From the NCBI GenBank assembly GCA_037893245.1, contig JBAIAA010000517.1:1-64000 (forward strand): a DNA stretch of 64,000 bases, given 5' to 3'. Shown in pieces: positions 11,791 to 23,471 of this stretch (position 1 is its first letter; each line of letters begins with the position of its first letter). Source of the DNA: Crossaster papposus (Eukaryota > Echinodermata > Asteroidea > Velatida > Solasteridae). A program made the position numbers and the translations under genes. The notes under the pieces were generated by a model that made no database searches, was not told the DNA's origin, and was given only the letters and a program-made list of their open reading frames with translations.

Positions 11791-11924
11791 ATGGCCGACG
11801 ACACGAGCTGCTCAGACGACGGCGATTCGAACACGAAAAAGTGTATTTTGCACGTTTCAGATGCAGATTCCAGGGTTTCGTCGTTCTCTAAAGAAAAATT
11901 AGAAAAAATTCCACGCTTGTGCCG
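11791..11924 (+). CDS. possible first coding exon, unknown gene
   Basis: The ATG lies in a good context (CAAGATGG) and opens 44 codons plus two bases, ending at a donor CCG|GTAGGT. The product starts MADDTSCSDDGDSNTKK (acidic) and continues with ILHVSDADSRVSSFSKE. Read through the donor, the frame stops at once (TAG), which favours either splicing or a broken ORF. ILHVSDADSRV...FS...L is reminiscent of a module I have seen in repetitive genes of marine invertebrates, so it could be transposon-derived. No next exon was identified. Confidence 0.38.
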
Positions 11925-12191
11925 GTAGGTGGAAGAATGTTTCTACTTCTACCAAAGCAGAAATCGCCGAAAAAAAGCGAAGAAGATCATCGGCATTCCA
12001 ATCATACACGCACTGGTTGATGTACCGCCGGAATCATCTTCAAGTCCATATGCATAAGGGCAAAAACAAAATAGTTCTGCTTCCAGTTCTACATAGGCAT
12101 GCAACTTGGTCACATGGAAATTGAAACTAGGGTAGGTACACAAATATACATGTAACTTGTCACTAGTACTGTAAGCAGTTAATATTACTTT

Positions 12192-12780
12192 AGGCCACGA
12201 GAATGAAAGTTATAGATTTGTGTCCGGACTTTTTTGAAAACACATGAGGCTTTTTTTCATTAGTCATTATTCATTATTTTTTAATGACTGTTGTTTTACA
12301 TATATACAAGCAGTGGCGTAGCCAGAGTTTATACATATATCATATGCACCCATGTACTACAGTGAACAGGTATTTACACAAACACGCAAATGATTCTCAA
12401 TATGGAATAAATACAGAGGAGGCGATCGAAAACACTGCGGAACATCGATCAGTGATGAATCGTAAAATTTCACATTTCGATCATGCCATCGATCAATATA
12501 TTCAATGTCAATAAACTTCTTTATTGTTTAGCCCTAATATTTCAACAATGACCCCGACGCCGCCGCAAGATATTGGCAAGATGATGATACTGCGTTCATA
12601 GCTGTTCATAGATCATCTTTCCGTTACTATTATGTAATCAAATGAATTTATTTTAATATTTGGGGTTTTGGGGGTTTTTTTTAATAATGAAAAAATGTTA
12701 AATAATGAAAATTTATGTGCGGTAGCTTTTCAGGCATGCGGGCGGTGGGCGCAAATCTATAACTTTCATTCTTGTGGCCT
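12192..12780. mobile_element. MITE with 29-bp inverted termini
   Basis: Starts AGGCCACGAGAATGAAAGTT and ends with its near-perfect reverse complement, one mismatch in about 29 bp. The 589-bp interior has no meaningful ORF and contains an AGCAGTGGCGTAGCCA motif. Confidence 0.75.
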
Positions 12781-13351
12781 TATATTAGGGGGACAAAAAT
12801 TTAGGGGGGAGGGACATTTATATAGTACATTTTTCCAGTACATTTTTCCATTCTTAACCAGGAAGCTCGTATAACGTCCTTATTTGTCAGTATTTTTTTA
12901 TTTCCTTGCCTTTTTTCCCCTGGAAAAAACAAAACAAAAACCTGCCTGCTTGTGTAATTGTAGTCCCCCTCACTGTCAATATTTATATTTTGTTTAAATT
13001 TCGTCTTTTCCCTCCAATTGTATTTATTTACTTTCCTGTGATCACACAATCTCTAGAATAGTATAATAGTACGAGTTGAAAGAGGAAATGTTACATTCTA
13101 CGAGGCGAAGCAAGAATGCAACATTTATGAAGTATATTTTGCATGACTGAGCACGAAAAATATAATAAAAATACATAGAGCAGGGGTCGGCTGGAGATAC
13201 AATGTAGTCTTCCTCTACACATTTAAGGTTTTAGTCAGGGTTCCATAGTTTTCAAGTTAAATCAATGTGAAAAATACGGCATTCCTGGAACCTAGCACAA
13301 AAAGTGCATTCATAGTTTGTGTTTATACCTGTGTCTTTAATAAATTGTGGA
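12781..13351. other. non-coding stretch, nothing recognised
   Basis: AT-rich with G- and T-runs. ACATTTTTCCAGT is tandemly repeated near 12828. No gene is supported. Confidence 0.5.
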
Positions 13352-13392
13352 CAGATATGCTTCACTCCACTAAGTGGAGTGAAGCATATCTG
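13352..13392. repeat. perfect 41-bp palindromic hairpin
   Basis: A 20-bp arm beginning CAGATATGCTTCACTCCACT, a single A, then the exact reverse complement. No inner repeat explains it. Confidence 0.95.
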
Positions 13393-14301
13393 TTCAACAT
13401 TTTTAGATTTTGTTGTATGTATAATCTTACCATTATTAATTTATCTCCAGATTTCAATTCATCGGGCACTCTATTTATAAAAATTCCCATTTCCCTCCCC
13501 CCCCCTCCAAATATTCTCAGATGCAGAGACGGGGGAAAAAGACACATGCGAATGCAGCACTGAGCCCCCCAAGGAGAAAACTGCGTTCTTCAACATCTGG
13601 CTTCCTTCCAAGAAACATTGTTAAAGACATGGACAAATTTCAGTTTTACCGTTAAGAATAAACATGTATCAAAGTCTAAAGCTGGAAAACCCTCTGGTCG
13701 TGTATATATTTATTCATACTATTTAGATTTACATTTTTACCCCCCCCCCAAAAAAAAAATATGTCATTATAATAAAAAAACAGAAAAAGAAAAAAGAAAA
13801 TGACACTCTATTAAAAAGTTCAAAATATGGCAACAAAATGACAATTTGTATTGGGACATTAAACCACACCCTAATTCCTTCTTAATCGAATTCTGTCTCT
13901 GTGTAGTCCCTTTTTAGCAAGCAACAGCAATGAGCAATCAATTCCCATTGAAATGTACACAGCTTTCCAATCCTGGTCAATAAAGGGCGCCCTCTATATA
14001 CAGGTAATTAAAAATGCAAATATTTAATTAGCTTGTGAGCTTGCGATTGGGGATTTTGGTTTTTCGTGATCCACAAGATCCCAGCTAACAAACTGCAGTG
14101 ATTCCACTTAGATTCAAGAGGTGTGCCAAGAAAATCAATTTCTGAGCACATTTTGCAGCCATGCCCTGTGGTCTCAAAACTACAGACCATCAATGTTGCC
14201 CCAACACTGTTTTCCCCTTTTTGAATCGCTGTATTTTTGTGTGGACGGGGTGGGGTAACCCTTTAATAACCTTTTTGCTTGTTTTTGAATTTTATTCTCA
14301 G
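13393..14301. other. non-coding flank upstream of RING pseudogene
   Basis: Short A- and C-runs near 13740. From about 14170 the sequence is intron-like and pairs with 60.16-60.27 kb in inverted orientation. No other feature was seen. Confidence 0.5.
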
Positions 14302-14490
14302 AAACTGTTCATGGCCACATATGGAAATCGAACGCACGCCACTCAACTGAGCACACTGCCGGTAATTGTAACATAGAGGGCACCCTTCTTCCAAGCAGAG
14401 CAAACACATGTGCTGATGCAGAGAGTGGAGAGGCGAATTCGGACCCAGCTCACCACAGGAACGACAATTTGGACGTAAACGACGTACGGC

Positions 14491-14804
14491 CACTGACCTC
14501 TACACCTGGACGGACCATTGTCCATATTCTGCTGTGCTAACACTTGAAGTCGGCGCGAACTGGAAGTGCAACATGGCGGACCCGAGACGTCACTGCTGTG
14601 AGCCAATGAAATGTCCAGGTGTGGAGGACAGCGGATTTATTCTGTACATTTTGTATTTATAAACATTACGTAATACGTATCGTACCAACACCTGGACATT
14701 TCATTGGCTCACAGAGTCACGTCGTGGGTCCGCCATGTTGCACTTCTCCGCATGCCGACTTCAAAATGAAACAATGATGATATGTCCATGTATAGAGGTC
14801 AGTG
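14491..14804. mobile_element. hairpin MITE, CACTGACCTCTA ends, 8-bp target duplication
   Basis: Starts CACTGACCTCTA and ends TAGAGGTCAGTG; the inverted arms are over 100 bp with a small loop. It is flanked by the 8-bp repeat CGTACGGC (14483-14490 and 14805-14812). An 8-bp duplication points to hAT-type (or P-type) transposition. Confidence 0.8.
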
Positions 14805-14812
14805 CGTACGGC

Positions 14813-15222
14813 ACGCGAAAAAAAATTTCCCCACTATGGGAAAGGGTAAATTGGCGTTTCTACACCCCTCGCGTCATGATTATTCAGTAGTTTCAATAAT
14901 AATACTAAAATATATTGTTATTGCTCAGTCAACTAGTTACACGTAGGCCAGAGGTACATTAAAGCACTTTGAAAAACGGCTTCTGTCGACTTCTCACAGT
15001 AGCTAAGTAGATAATGGGTTAGGTTATAGATCGTAAGATTGGGGTTCGAGTTAGGATGGTGATCGTTTTTCATTGACTATTTTTGGATTGTAAGTTTATT
15101 GTGGGATGAGTTTAATTTGAGGGGAAGCAAGGTTCTAAGAACCTAAGTATCTTCCATTCAGTGGGGTCTAGACACGCCCAGTTATGATAATTGGCCTTTA
15201 CCATGCTAGGAAAAAAATCACG
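14813..15222. mobile_element. second insertion abutting the MITE, same 8-bp flank
   Basis: 410 bp of non-homologous DNA between two more copies of CGTACGGC (14805-14812 and 15223-15230). CACGCG is present at both edges. Inverted ends are not convincing, so the type is unresolved; the interruption itself is clear from comparison with the intact exon at 59.99 kb. Confidence 0.55.
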
Positions 15223-15502
15223 CGTACGGCACGGGTGTGTGGTCTGCCAAAACGGGCCGATTGGTGTAGCCTTGTTGCCGTGCCGACACGCTTGTATCCT
15301 CTCCTCCTGTTTCCCGTTGCTGAATAGATGCCCCGTGTGCCAGCGCCATTTTGACTCTTTCTTCACCGTGAACCATGGGACTTATGGGGCGCGGGATCGA
15401 ACGCTTCACCATGCTGCACAGGACGACGGCGATGACGATTGGGCAGCAAAGTTCAACAACTATTTTGAGAGGTTAAACCGGTGGCTTGGATTGAACTACT
15501 GA

Positions 15503-16360
15503 TCAGAGATGTGTGAACGCGACGCACGCCAACGTTGTTATTAAACTCCTCTTGTTACATCTCCAAAGTCGATGAAAAACCAACAAGAAATAAATGCTAA
15601 CAATTAACCAGTTCGTCAATTCTCAAATTTGTATCCTTGTGAAGACTTATTCTTGTTCTCGTGTACGAAATTCTCTTAATGTCAAGGTTTTTTCCAAAGT
15701 GGTCTTATTTACCCTAGATTTCCTGGGCTACAACCCTAACCCATTCGCTGTATAGAGCTCAAAGGCCGATTACGACAATACAAATATTCCTAGTTTAGAG
15801 TGAAACCCTTTGAAGAGCTATTCATCTATAGAAATAACTCAGTGGAGACATGTCACCATTGTTCCCATTATGCTAAGGTCTCCACGGTACCGAATTATTT
15901 CTTATCGCGTCGGATGACGTGTATACATGCATTTTTTTCACAAATTAAAAAAGGGTAACGGATAAACACGTCACCACCAAGGCTGGAAATATCATATAGC
16001 GACCGGCTTACAGTGAGCGTGGCCGGAAATATTAGGTTGTGCTACCCACAGATGCTGGCCCTGTTTCAGTCAAAATAATCCTGGCACAAACTGGTTAATA
16101 CAGTGTCCGTGTGTCTTTAAAAGTCTTTAAAAAGTCTTTTTAAAAATGTTGCTTTAATCCTTTAAGATAAAACAGCCAATATATAAAAACATGCACGACC
16201 GTCCAAATTATTGAAGAAAAGTAGATCAAAATAAAACATTGGACTTGAGCGTACAAATTACAACGTGATTGGCACATTGTCGGGAAGAGAAAGCCTGGCT
16301 CCCCAAATCCCTGTACTGCCCGCTAAGGCGCTGACGTGGGCATGCATATGTAGCAAAATT
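15503..16360 (+). repeat. 3' flank of RING pseudogene, inverted copy of 58.9-59.7 kb
   Basis: Diverged but continuous match in opposite orientation, including GAAATAAATGCTAAC (polyadenylation signal), the CGTGTATACATGCA region, the GCTGGCCCTGTTTCAG region and CCCCAAATCCCTGTACTGCC. A weaker direct relative lies at 60.64-60.80 kb. Confidence 0.75.
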
Positions 16361-17155
16361 CACATTTTTAAAGAAATTATAATAGCGACGACTGCCTTAT
16401 ACTGCATGTAGTCTACGCTTTTAGAAAGACTCAGCCCGTGAACGAGAATAATGGAATGACGTACGTATGACGTAACTAAACATTTTTGTTCTCATTTTCT
16501 TAATTTGATATATCGTTTAATTTGAGTCAGTTTAATTTGCTCTAGTATAAGTGCTAAAAGGAAAATTGTAATGCAATTGTCTACTGATGTATATCTTGAT
16601 GCTGTTTTGTAACAAACTGCAGAAATATATTCCAAAACTCTGGTTTTTGGCAAGTTAAAGTTTAAAATAGTATTAGTCTTGTTTTTTATTATGTGTCCGT
16701 CTTTGAAGTTTCTAAGTATGATCTGTGTGGAAGCAGATAAGTATATGTGACCAACGCAGAAAAATGAGTCGCAAGTCACCAGACCTCGATCCTTTAAGTA
16801 ATAATGTATTAAACATTGTCATTATCACACTTAATAGAAATCAGTGGAAACAGTCAATCTTTTCACTCAAATAACATCTTATATTATTATATACAAATCC
16901 AAACGTTAACAATAGAGTGACGTCGTAGCAGTGGTTTGAAATATGCCAACCTCGGTGATGAAGAGCAAATTATGTGCTTTATGCTTCATATTGGAAAACT
17001 TCTCCTTAAGACTCATTTCTAAAGATTGGGTCACATATACAGTCTTGGAAACATTTTATCTCTTGAAAAATGTAGTCTATTTCTAGCAAAGCAAGGTCTA
17101 ATACCTACTCAGCACAAGTGATACCCAGACCCATGGCTTCTACCCATCAGCTTCC

Positions 17156-17158
<3 letters not shown>
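16361..17158. other. non-coding stretch, nothing recognised
   Basis: AT-rich, with stops in all frames apart from short ORFs without protein character. Confidence 0.5.

Positions 17159-17215
<57 letters not shown>
17159..17215 (+). repeat. (CT)n microsatellite
   Basis: About 28 uninterrupted CT units. Confidence 0.98.
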
Positions 17216-17217
<2 letters not shown>

Positions 17218-17382
17218 AGGCTAAGTCATATGTGTTAATAGGAAGTATACTTCAACACTACAACAAAAGCGTAGTGGTTAGAGCATAGGGCTACATACTG
17301 TGAAGTCCCAGGTCCTACCCCACCCATGCCAACATTTTAATATTTCAACAAAAGTCTAAAACTCCTCGTGACCCTCAGAACC

Positions 17383-17800
17383 TGCAAGGCGAAATGTCTT
17401 GTCCTGAGGACAGAACCAACTATACTTAAAGCCCAGGACCTTCTACATTGCATGTCCTGGACTCATCCTACTAAGAGTCCCGAGGATGACACAACTAGGG
17501 ATTAAACCCAGGACCTTATGCACTACAGTCTTGAGGATGGTACCACTAGGGATTGAACCCAGGACCTTCTACACTGCATGTCCTGGACTCATCCTACTGA
17601 GAGTTCCGAGGATGGCACAACTAGGGATTAAACCCAGGACCTTATGCACTGCAGTCTTGAGGATGGTACCAGTAGGGATTGAACCCAGACCCCGCACTGC
17701 ATGTCCTGGACTCAGTCCTGAGCTCATCCTACTGCCTGTCCAGAAGACTGCCAGTTCAAAGGATGACACCATTAGGGATTGAACCCAGGACCTTCCACAT
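17383..17800 (-). repeat. minisatellite of ~75-bp units derived from a tRNA-like sequence
   Basis: Units contain GGGATTGAACCCAGGACCTT and ACTGCATGTCCTGGACTCAT. On the minus strand each unit carries GGTTCAATCC, a match to the pol III B-box, so the array may be an expanded tail or body of a tRNA-derived SINE. Just upstream, GTAGTGGTTAGAGCATAGGG (17271-17290) resembles an A-box on the plus strand. Confidence 0.6.
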
Positions 17801-17804
17801 TGAA

Positions 17805-20800
17805 TTTAACCGGATTCACCCGGATTCAACCCGATTACCCAAATTCAACCGGATTCAATCCGATTCAACCGGATTCAACCGGAATATATTGAATTCAAGC
17901 AGATTTAATTGGATTCAACCGGATTCACCCGGAATATATTGAATTCAACCGGATTTAATTGGATTCAACCGAATAACCTAAATTCAACCAGAAAAGAATT
18001 CAACCGGATTCATCCCGATTCAACCGGATTACCCAAATTCAACAGGAATATATTGAATTCAACCGGATTCAATCCGATTCAATCGGAGTCAACCGGATTC
18101 AACTGGAATATATTGAATTCAACCGGATTTAACCAGATTACACAAATTCAACCGGAATATTGAATTCAACTGGATTTTATTTGATTCACCCGGATTCACC
18201 CAGATTCAACCGGATTACCCAAATTCAACAGGAATATATTAAATTCAACCGGATTCAATCCGATTCAACTGGATTCAACTGGAATATATTGAATTCAAAC
18301 GGATTTAACCAGATTACACAAATTCAACCGGAATATATTGAATTCAACTGGATTGTATCGGATTCAACCGGATTCACCCAGATTCCACCGGATTACCCAA
18401 ATTCAACAGGAATATTGAATTCAACCGGATTCAATCCGATTCAACCGGATTCAACAGGAATATATTAAATTTAACCGGAATATATTGAATTCAACCGGAT
18501 TCAATCCGATTAAACCGGATTCAACCGGGATATATTGAATTCAACCGGATTCAATCCGATTTAACCGGATTCAACCGCCATATATTATATTCAACCGGAT
18601 TTAATCGTATTCAACCGGATTCACCCGGATTTAACCGGATTACCTAAATTCAACCGCAATATATTGAATTCAACCGGAATCAATCCGATTCAACCGGATT
18701 CAACCGGAATATATTTAATTCAACCGGATTTAATCGGATTCACCGGATTCAACCGGATTCAACCGCATTACCCAAATTCAACCGGAATTCACCCGGATTC
18801 AACCGGATTCAACCGGAATATATTGAATTCAACCGGATTTCGGGTGGCATGGGTTGCTTGTGTGTAAAGCGCTTGCCTCTCACCAATGTGGCCCGGGTTT
18901 GATTCCCGGCGGGACCATTTGTGAGTAGAGTTGTGCGTTGGTTCTCTCCTGTTCCACGAGGGTTTTTTCCAGGTCATCCGGTTTTCCTCCCTCCTGAAAA
19001 ATCAAACACTTTCGATCTCAGGCTGTGCTTCGTAGTCATTATGAGTCGATGTGGCCGACTGCCATAGGCGCCTTTACGTGCCAGCGACTCGACCACGTTG
19101 TAGCCGCGTTCTTCGCAATTCAGCACACCAACTGCGAGTAAGGATGATTAGCCTCCCCAATTATTATTATTATTATTATTATTTAATCGGATTCAACCGG
19201 AATCACCCGGATTCAACCGGATTCAACCGGATTACCCAAATTCAACCGGAATATATTGACTATATAAAACCGGATTACCTCAATTCAACCGCAAAATATG
19301 GAATTTACTGGATTTAATTAGATTCAACCGGATTCAACAGAAATATATTAAATTTAACCGGATTTAATCGGATTCAACCGGATTACCCAAATTCACCCGG
19401 ATTCAACCGGATTCAACCGGATTCAACCGGATTACCCAAATTCAACCGGAATATATTGAATTCAACCGGATTCAATCCGATTCAACTGAATTCAACCGTA
19501 ATATATTAAATTTAACCGGATATAATCGGATTCAACCGGATTCACCCGTATTCAACCGGATTCAACCGGATTTAACCAGATTACCCAAATTCAACCGTAA
19601 TATATTAAATTTAACCGTATTTAATCGTATTCAACCGGATTCATCTGTATTCAACCCGATTACTCAAATTCAACCGGAATATATTGAATTCAACCGGATT
19701 TAATCCGATTCAACCGAATTCAACCGGAATATATTGAATTCAACCGGATTTAATCCGATTCAACCGAATTCAACCGGAATATATTGAATTCAACCGGATT
19801 TAATTAGATTCATCCGGATTCAAACGGAATTTAGATTCTACCGGATTCAGCCGGATTTAACCGGATTCAACCGGATTCATCGAATTCAACAGGATTCAAC
19901 CGAATTAACCGGATTCAACCGGATTAACCGGATTCAGCCGGATTCAACCGGATTCAGCCGGATTCACCCGGATTCATCGGATTCAACCGGATTCAGCCGG
20001 ATTCACCCGGATTCATCGGATTCAACCAGATTCTACCGGATTCATCGGATTCAACCGGATTCAACCGAATTAACCGGATTCAGCCGGATTTAACCGGATT
20101 CAGCCGGATTTAACCGGATTCAACCGGATTCATCGAATTCAACAGGATTCAACCGAATTAACCGGATTCAGCCGGATTCCACCGGATTCCACCGGATTCA
20201 ACCGGATTCAACCGGATTCCACCGGATTCAACCGGATTTAACCGGATTCAACCAGATTCTACCGGATTTAACCGGATTCAACCGGATTCATCGGATTCAA
20301 CCGGATTCCACCGGATTCAACTGGATTCAACCGGATTCAACCGGATTTGACCGAATTCGACCGAATTCGACCGGATTCATCCAGATTGAACCGGATTCAG
20401 CCGGATTCATCGGATTCAACCGGATTCCACCGTATTCAACTGGATTCGACCGGATTCAACCGGATTTGACCGAATTCGACCGGATTCATCCGATTCAACC
20501 GGATTCAACCGGATTCATCGGATTCAACCGGATTAACCCGATTCAACCGGATTCACCTGGATTCTACCGGATTCAACCGGATTTACCCTGATTCACCTGG
20601 ATTCAACCGGATTCAACCGGGTTCAACCGGATTCAATTTCGGATTTAATGGAATTGAACCGGAATTAATCGGAATCAACTTGATTCTATGGAATTCAACC
20701 GGATTTAATCGGATTTAATCGGATTTACTCGGATTCAACCGGATTTACCCGGATTCCACATTAATCCGGATTCCACCGGATTTAACCAGATTACACAAAT

Positions 20801-20956
20801 TCAACCGGAATATATTGAATTCAACTGGATTTTATCGGATTCAACCGGATTCACCCAGATTCAACCGGATTCAACCGGATAACCTAAATTCAACCAAAAT
20901 AAAATTCAACCGGATTCACCCAGATTCCACCGGATTACCCAAATTCAACAGGAATA
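17805..20956 (+). repeat. satellite of ~10-bp GGATTCAACC units, plus orientation
   Basis: Over 3 kb of GGATTCAACC variants. In the first half these form a higher-order pattern broken by GGAATATATTGAATTC and ATTACCCAAATTC; from 19.8 kb they become nearly pure 10-mers. Apparent ORFs are frame-open repeat translations and not genes. A SINE interrupts the array at 18841. Confidence 0.95.
18841..19184 (+). mobile_element. tRNA-derived SINE with (ATT)n tail
   Basis: Starts with a tRNA-like head (CGGGTGGCATGGGTTGC) and has a B-box GGTTTGATTCC at 18896-18906. The body contains the TTGGTTCTCTCCTGTTCCACG and CGGTTTTCCTCCCTCCTGA-type conserved region of widespread invertebrate SINEs, and ends in an ATT microsatellite. 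An inverted copy sits at the same satellite position at 42953-43218. Confidence 0.85.
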
Positions 20957-21519
20957 CAAATCCGAAATTGAATCCGGTTGAACCCGGTTGAATCCGGTTG
21001 AATCCGGTTGAATCCAGGTGAATCCGGGTAAATCCGGTTGAATCCGGTTAAATCCGCTTGAATCCGGGCGAATCCGGTTGAACCCGGTTGAATCCAGGTG
21101 AATCCGGGTGAATCCGGGTAAATCCGGTAATTTACAAAGAGTCCGGTTGAATCTGGTTGAATCCGGTTAGATTCGGTTGAATCCGATTAAATCCGGTTGA
21201 ATTCCATGGAATCTGGGTGAAATTTGGGTGAATTCGAATTAAATCCGATTGAATCCGATTGAATCTGATTGAATCCGATTAAATCCGGTTAAATTCAGGT
21301 AAATCCGGTTGAATCCGGGTGAATCCGGTTGAACCCGGTTGAATCCAGGTGAATCCGGGTGAATCCGACTATATCCGGTTGAATTCAATATATTCCAGTT
21401 GAATTCAGTTGAATCGGATTGAATCCGGTTGAATTCAATATATTCCGGTTGAATTTGGGTAATCCGGTTGAATCCGGTTGAATCCGGTTGAATCAGGGTG
21501 AATCCGGTTGAATCAGGGT
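20957..21519 (-). repeat. same satellite, inverted orientation (strand switch at 20957)
   Basis: The array flips from GGATTCAACC to GAATCCGGTT. The sequence after the switch is the reverse complement of 20.3-20.65 kb: the unusual motif TTCAATTTCGGATTT near 20632 reappears as AAATCCGAAATTGAA at 20957. About 310 bp of ordinary plus-orientation repeat lie between the arms. Confidence 0.9.
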
Positions 21520-21535
21520 GAATCCCCAGTCAACA

Positions 21536-21930
21536 TTCCCTAGTGGGCCCCACATGGGGCCCAAATGGGCTCCCTCATGGGTCCCATGTGGGCTGCCCAG
21601 TTGGGGCCCACAGAGATTTGTCCGCCGGCGCCACTTGGGCCCCAAATGGGCAAGCCCACATAAATTCATGTGGGCCCCGTGTGGGTCCCGTGTGGGTCCT
21701 GTGTGGGTCCCTTCTGAGCTTTAACCGGGGTATAAGTGGGCCCCACATGGGGCCCAAGTGGGCTCCAAATGGGCTCCCTCATGGGTCCCATGTGGGCTGC
21801 CCAGTTGGGGCCCACAGAGATTTGTCCGCCGGCGCCAGTTGGGCCCCAAATGGGCAAGCCCACATAAATTCATGCGGGTCCTATGTGGGTCCTGTGTGGG
21901 CTAATTCTGTGCTTTAACCGGGTTATAAGT
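21536..21930 (+). repeat. GGGCCC-rich minisatellite, two units of ~195 bp
   Basis: Two near-identical units (from about 21543 and 21738), each with GTGGGCCCCACATGGGGCCC, GATTTGTCCGCCGGCGCCA and CTTTAACCGGG. Open frames in it are repeat artefacts. Confidence 0.9.
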
Positions 21931-23269
21931 TGCCAAAATGTACGTATAAGGTGGGTCACATTAATGGGCAGACCAGCAGTCGTATAGTTCCATCTGGGCC
22001 TTGCATCTCTTGTACACAAGTTAGCATGGGCTCGATTATTATTCAATTTAATTCGATTCATTTCAATTAAATTAAATTAGGAGCACCCACACTATGAAAT
22101 CGGTTTATTGTGGGATATTACGGACCGGATATACTATATCAAATTCAGGTCGTGGGAATAGAAGAAAGCATGCAAAACCAGTGACAAACAGTTGTACGTG
22201 TGTCTTGTCAAAACGTACTTTAATAACCAGAATTCGCAATGGTAATAATTATCTTTGTGATGGGTAAATTGGTAAAAATACTAAATATACTACATCTGGA
22301 TTTAAGTCTATTGCATCACGGCCAAGCCACTCGTCTTTGAAATAACTCGGATGAAATAATCGTTAAGTACCTGGGAAATATAATTTGACAGGCAGGTTAA
22401 AACGCCATGAAATGTGGTTTGCCAAAATTTACAAATGCACGATGAATGAAATAGTCTTTATTTTACCACTGTAGATATTAACCTGATTAAAACTATCAAC
22501 AAGTATACTTCCTAAACATGTAACCGAAACAGTTTAACAATTATTTCCTTATTTGTTTTGCTCAGTGACTAACTTAATTGCGGCAGCTTGTTTCTTGATT
22601 ACTTCGTCTTCAAGTGTGCTCGCTGATCCGCTGTCTCATCTCTGTCACGTCCATGGTCCAACCTTGTCGCTAGCCAGCCTGTGCGTTTCGATTCCTCAGT
22701 ATCGGTTTGACTGTTCTTCTTGGTGGCTCCTAAAACATAAAAGAAATAAACAAATAAACAAAACCAAGAAAAGGAAAATACGGTCTGAAAGACGTATGCA
22801 TTTTAGCTTTCAATGTTTTCAGTCACGAAATGTCCCAAATGTAGAACTTTAAAATAAAAACAGTCAGCATGATTAAGTTCAAAATTGCTGACCGGAGTTG
22901 CAATCCACAAAGATGGTTGTCTCTTCTTTATTCCCATTTACAATTATTTTTTACGCCCGAGCGAATTTGAAATTGGCCAAATGATGCCAAAATATAGCCG
23001 TTTGTTGCATGGAAATAGAATTAATGAATAGGTTGACTCACAGATCAACACTCACAAAAAGCCCTATAGCAGTGTACATTTTGAAGTAATCTAAACCGTG
23101 TCGTAATAAATCGTTACAAGTGGAAAATTGGGCATAAGATTTGAATAACAAACATAATGTTTCTCTGCCCGTAACTTAAAATTCCTTTCAAAGAAAGCTA
23201 CAGTCATTCAGCAAAGGCTTGCGTTACAGGAATAAACTTTAGTTGTATGTTGACAGGCAAACTGCATTT
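21931..23269. other. non-coding flank left of the Ngaro-like element
   Basis: No supported gene. Short ORFs (for example at 22553-22852) lack recognisable features. Confidence 0.5.
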
Positions 23270-23351
23270 GTCTTATCCTTACTGAAACATAAACTAAAAC
23301 ACTCAGCCATGCTTTTACATTGCAGGATATAGCGAAGCACGTGAGCGACAC
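23270..23351 (-). repeat. terminal repeat B of the Ngaro-like element
   Basis: 82 bp from GTCTTATCCTTACTG to GAGCGACAC, matching 33538-33617 except for one substitution and a 2-base indel. It marks the left (3') end of the element. Confidence 0.8.
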
Positions 23352-23471
23352 ATGTCAGCCACTTTATTTTCACCCAACAGGGCTAAATCCTCCAATTACA
23401 ATACAATCTTATAATTCAATACATTTACATACACCCTATAGGGTTAGAGTTAAAATAACCTTTCTTCTTGT
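23352..23471. other. unexplained segment between terminal repeat and gypsy insertion
   Basis: 120 bp, continued after the gypsy element at 31869-32070 (202 bp). Not homologous to the element's other copy of repeat A or B. It may be the remains of another insertion. Confidence 0.4.

Larger units (their letters stand above)
14302..15502 (+). pseudogene. RING-finger last exon, broken copy
   Basis: Diverged, inverted duplicate of the intact exon at 59701-60162. The acceptor TTTTATTCTCAG and the start KLFMATYGNRT are kept, but a 1-base loss soon after shifts the frame to an early stop. Two insertions (14491-14804 and 14813-15222) then split the exon before its RING. After them the RING resumes: CVVC, LPCRH, AC, CPVC, then a charged tail with DDGDDDWAAKFN and a stop at 15502. 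The AATAAA signal and 3' flank are also retained. The RING's C..C spacing is intact here, but no complete protein can be made. Confidence 0.75.

Noticed and set aside
14161-14606. ORFs on both strands around 14.2-14.6 kb as separate genes
   Set aside because: Shadows of the broken RING exon and the hairpin MITE.
17679-19317. Asn/Ser/Thr-rich ORFs in the GGATTCAACC satellite
   Set aside because: Frame-open satellite translation without start context or protein character.
22553-22852. 99-residue ORF with hydrophobic start
   Set aside because: No support from splice sites, promoter or family motifs; the codon use is typical of AT-rich chance ORFs.
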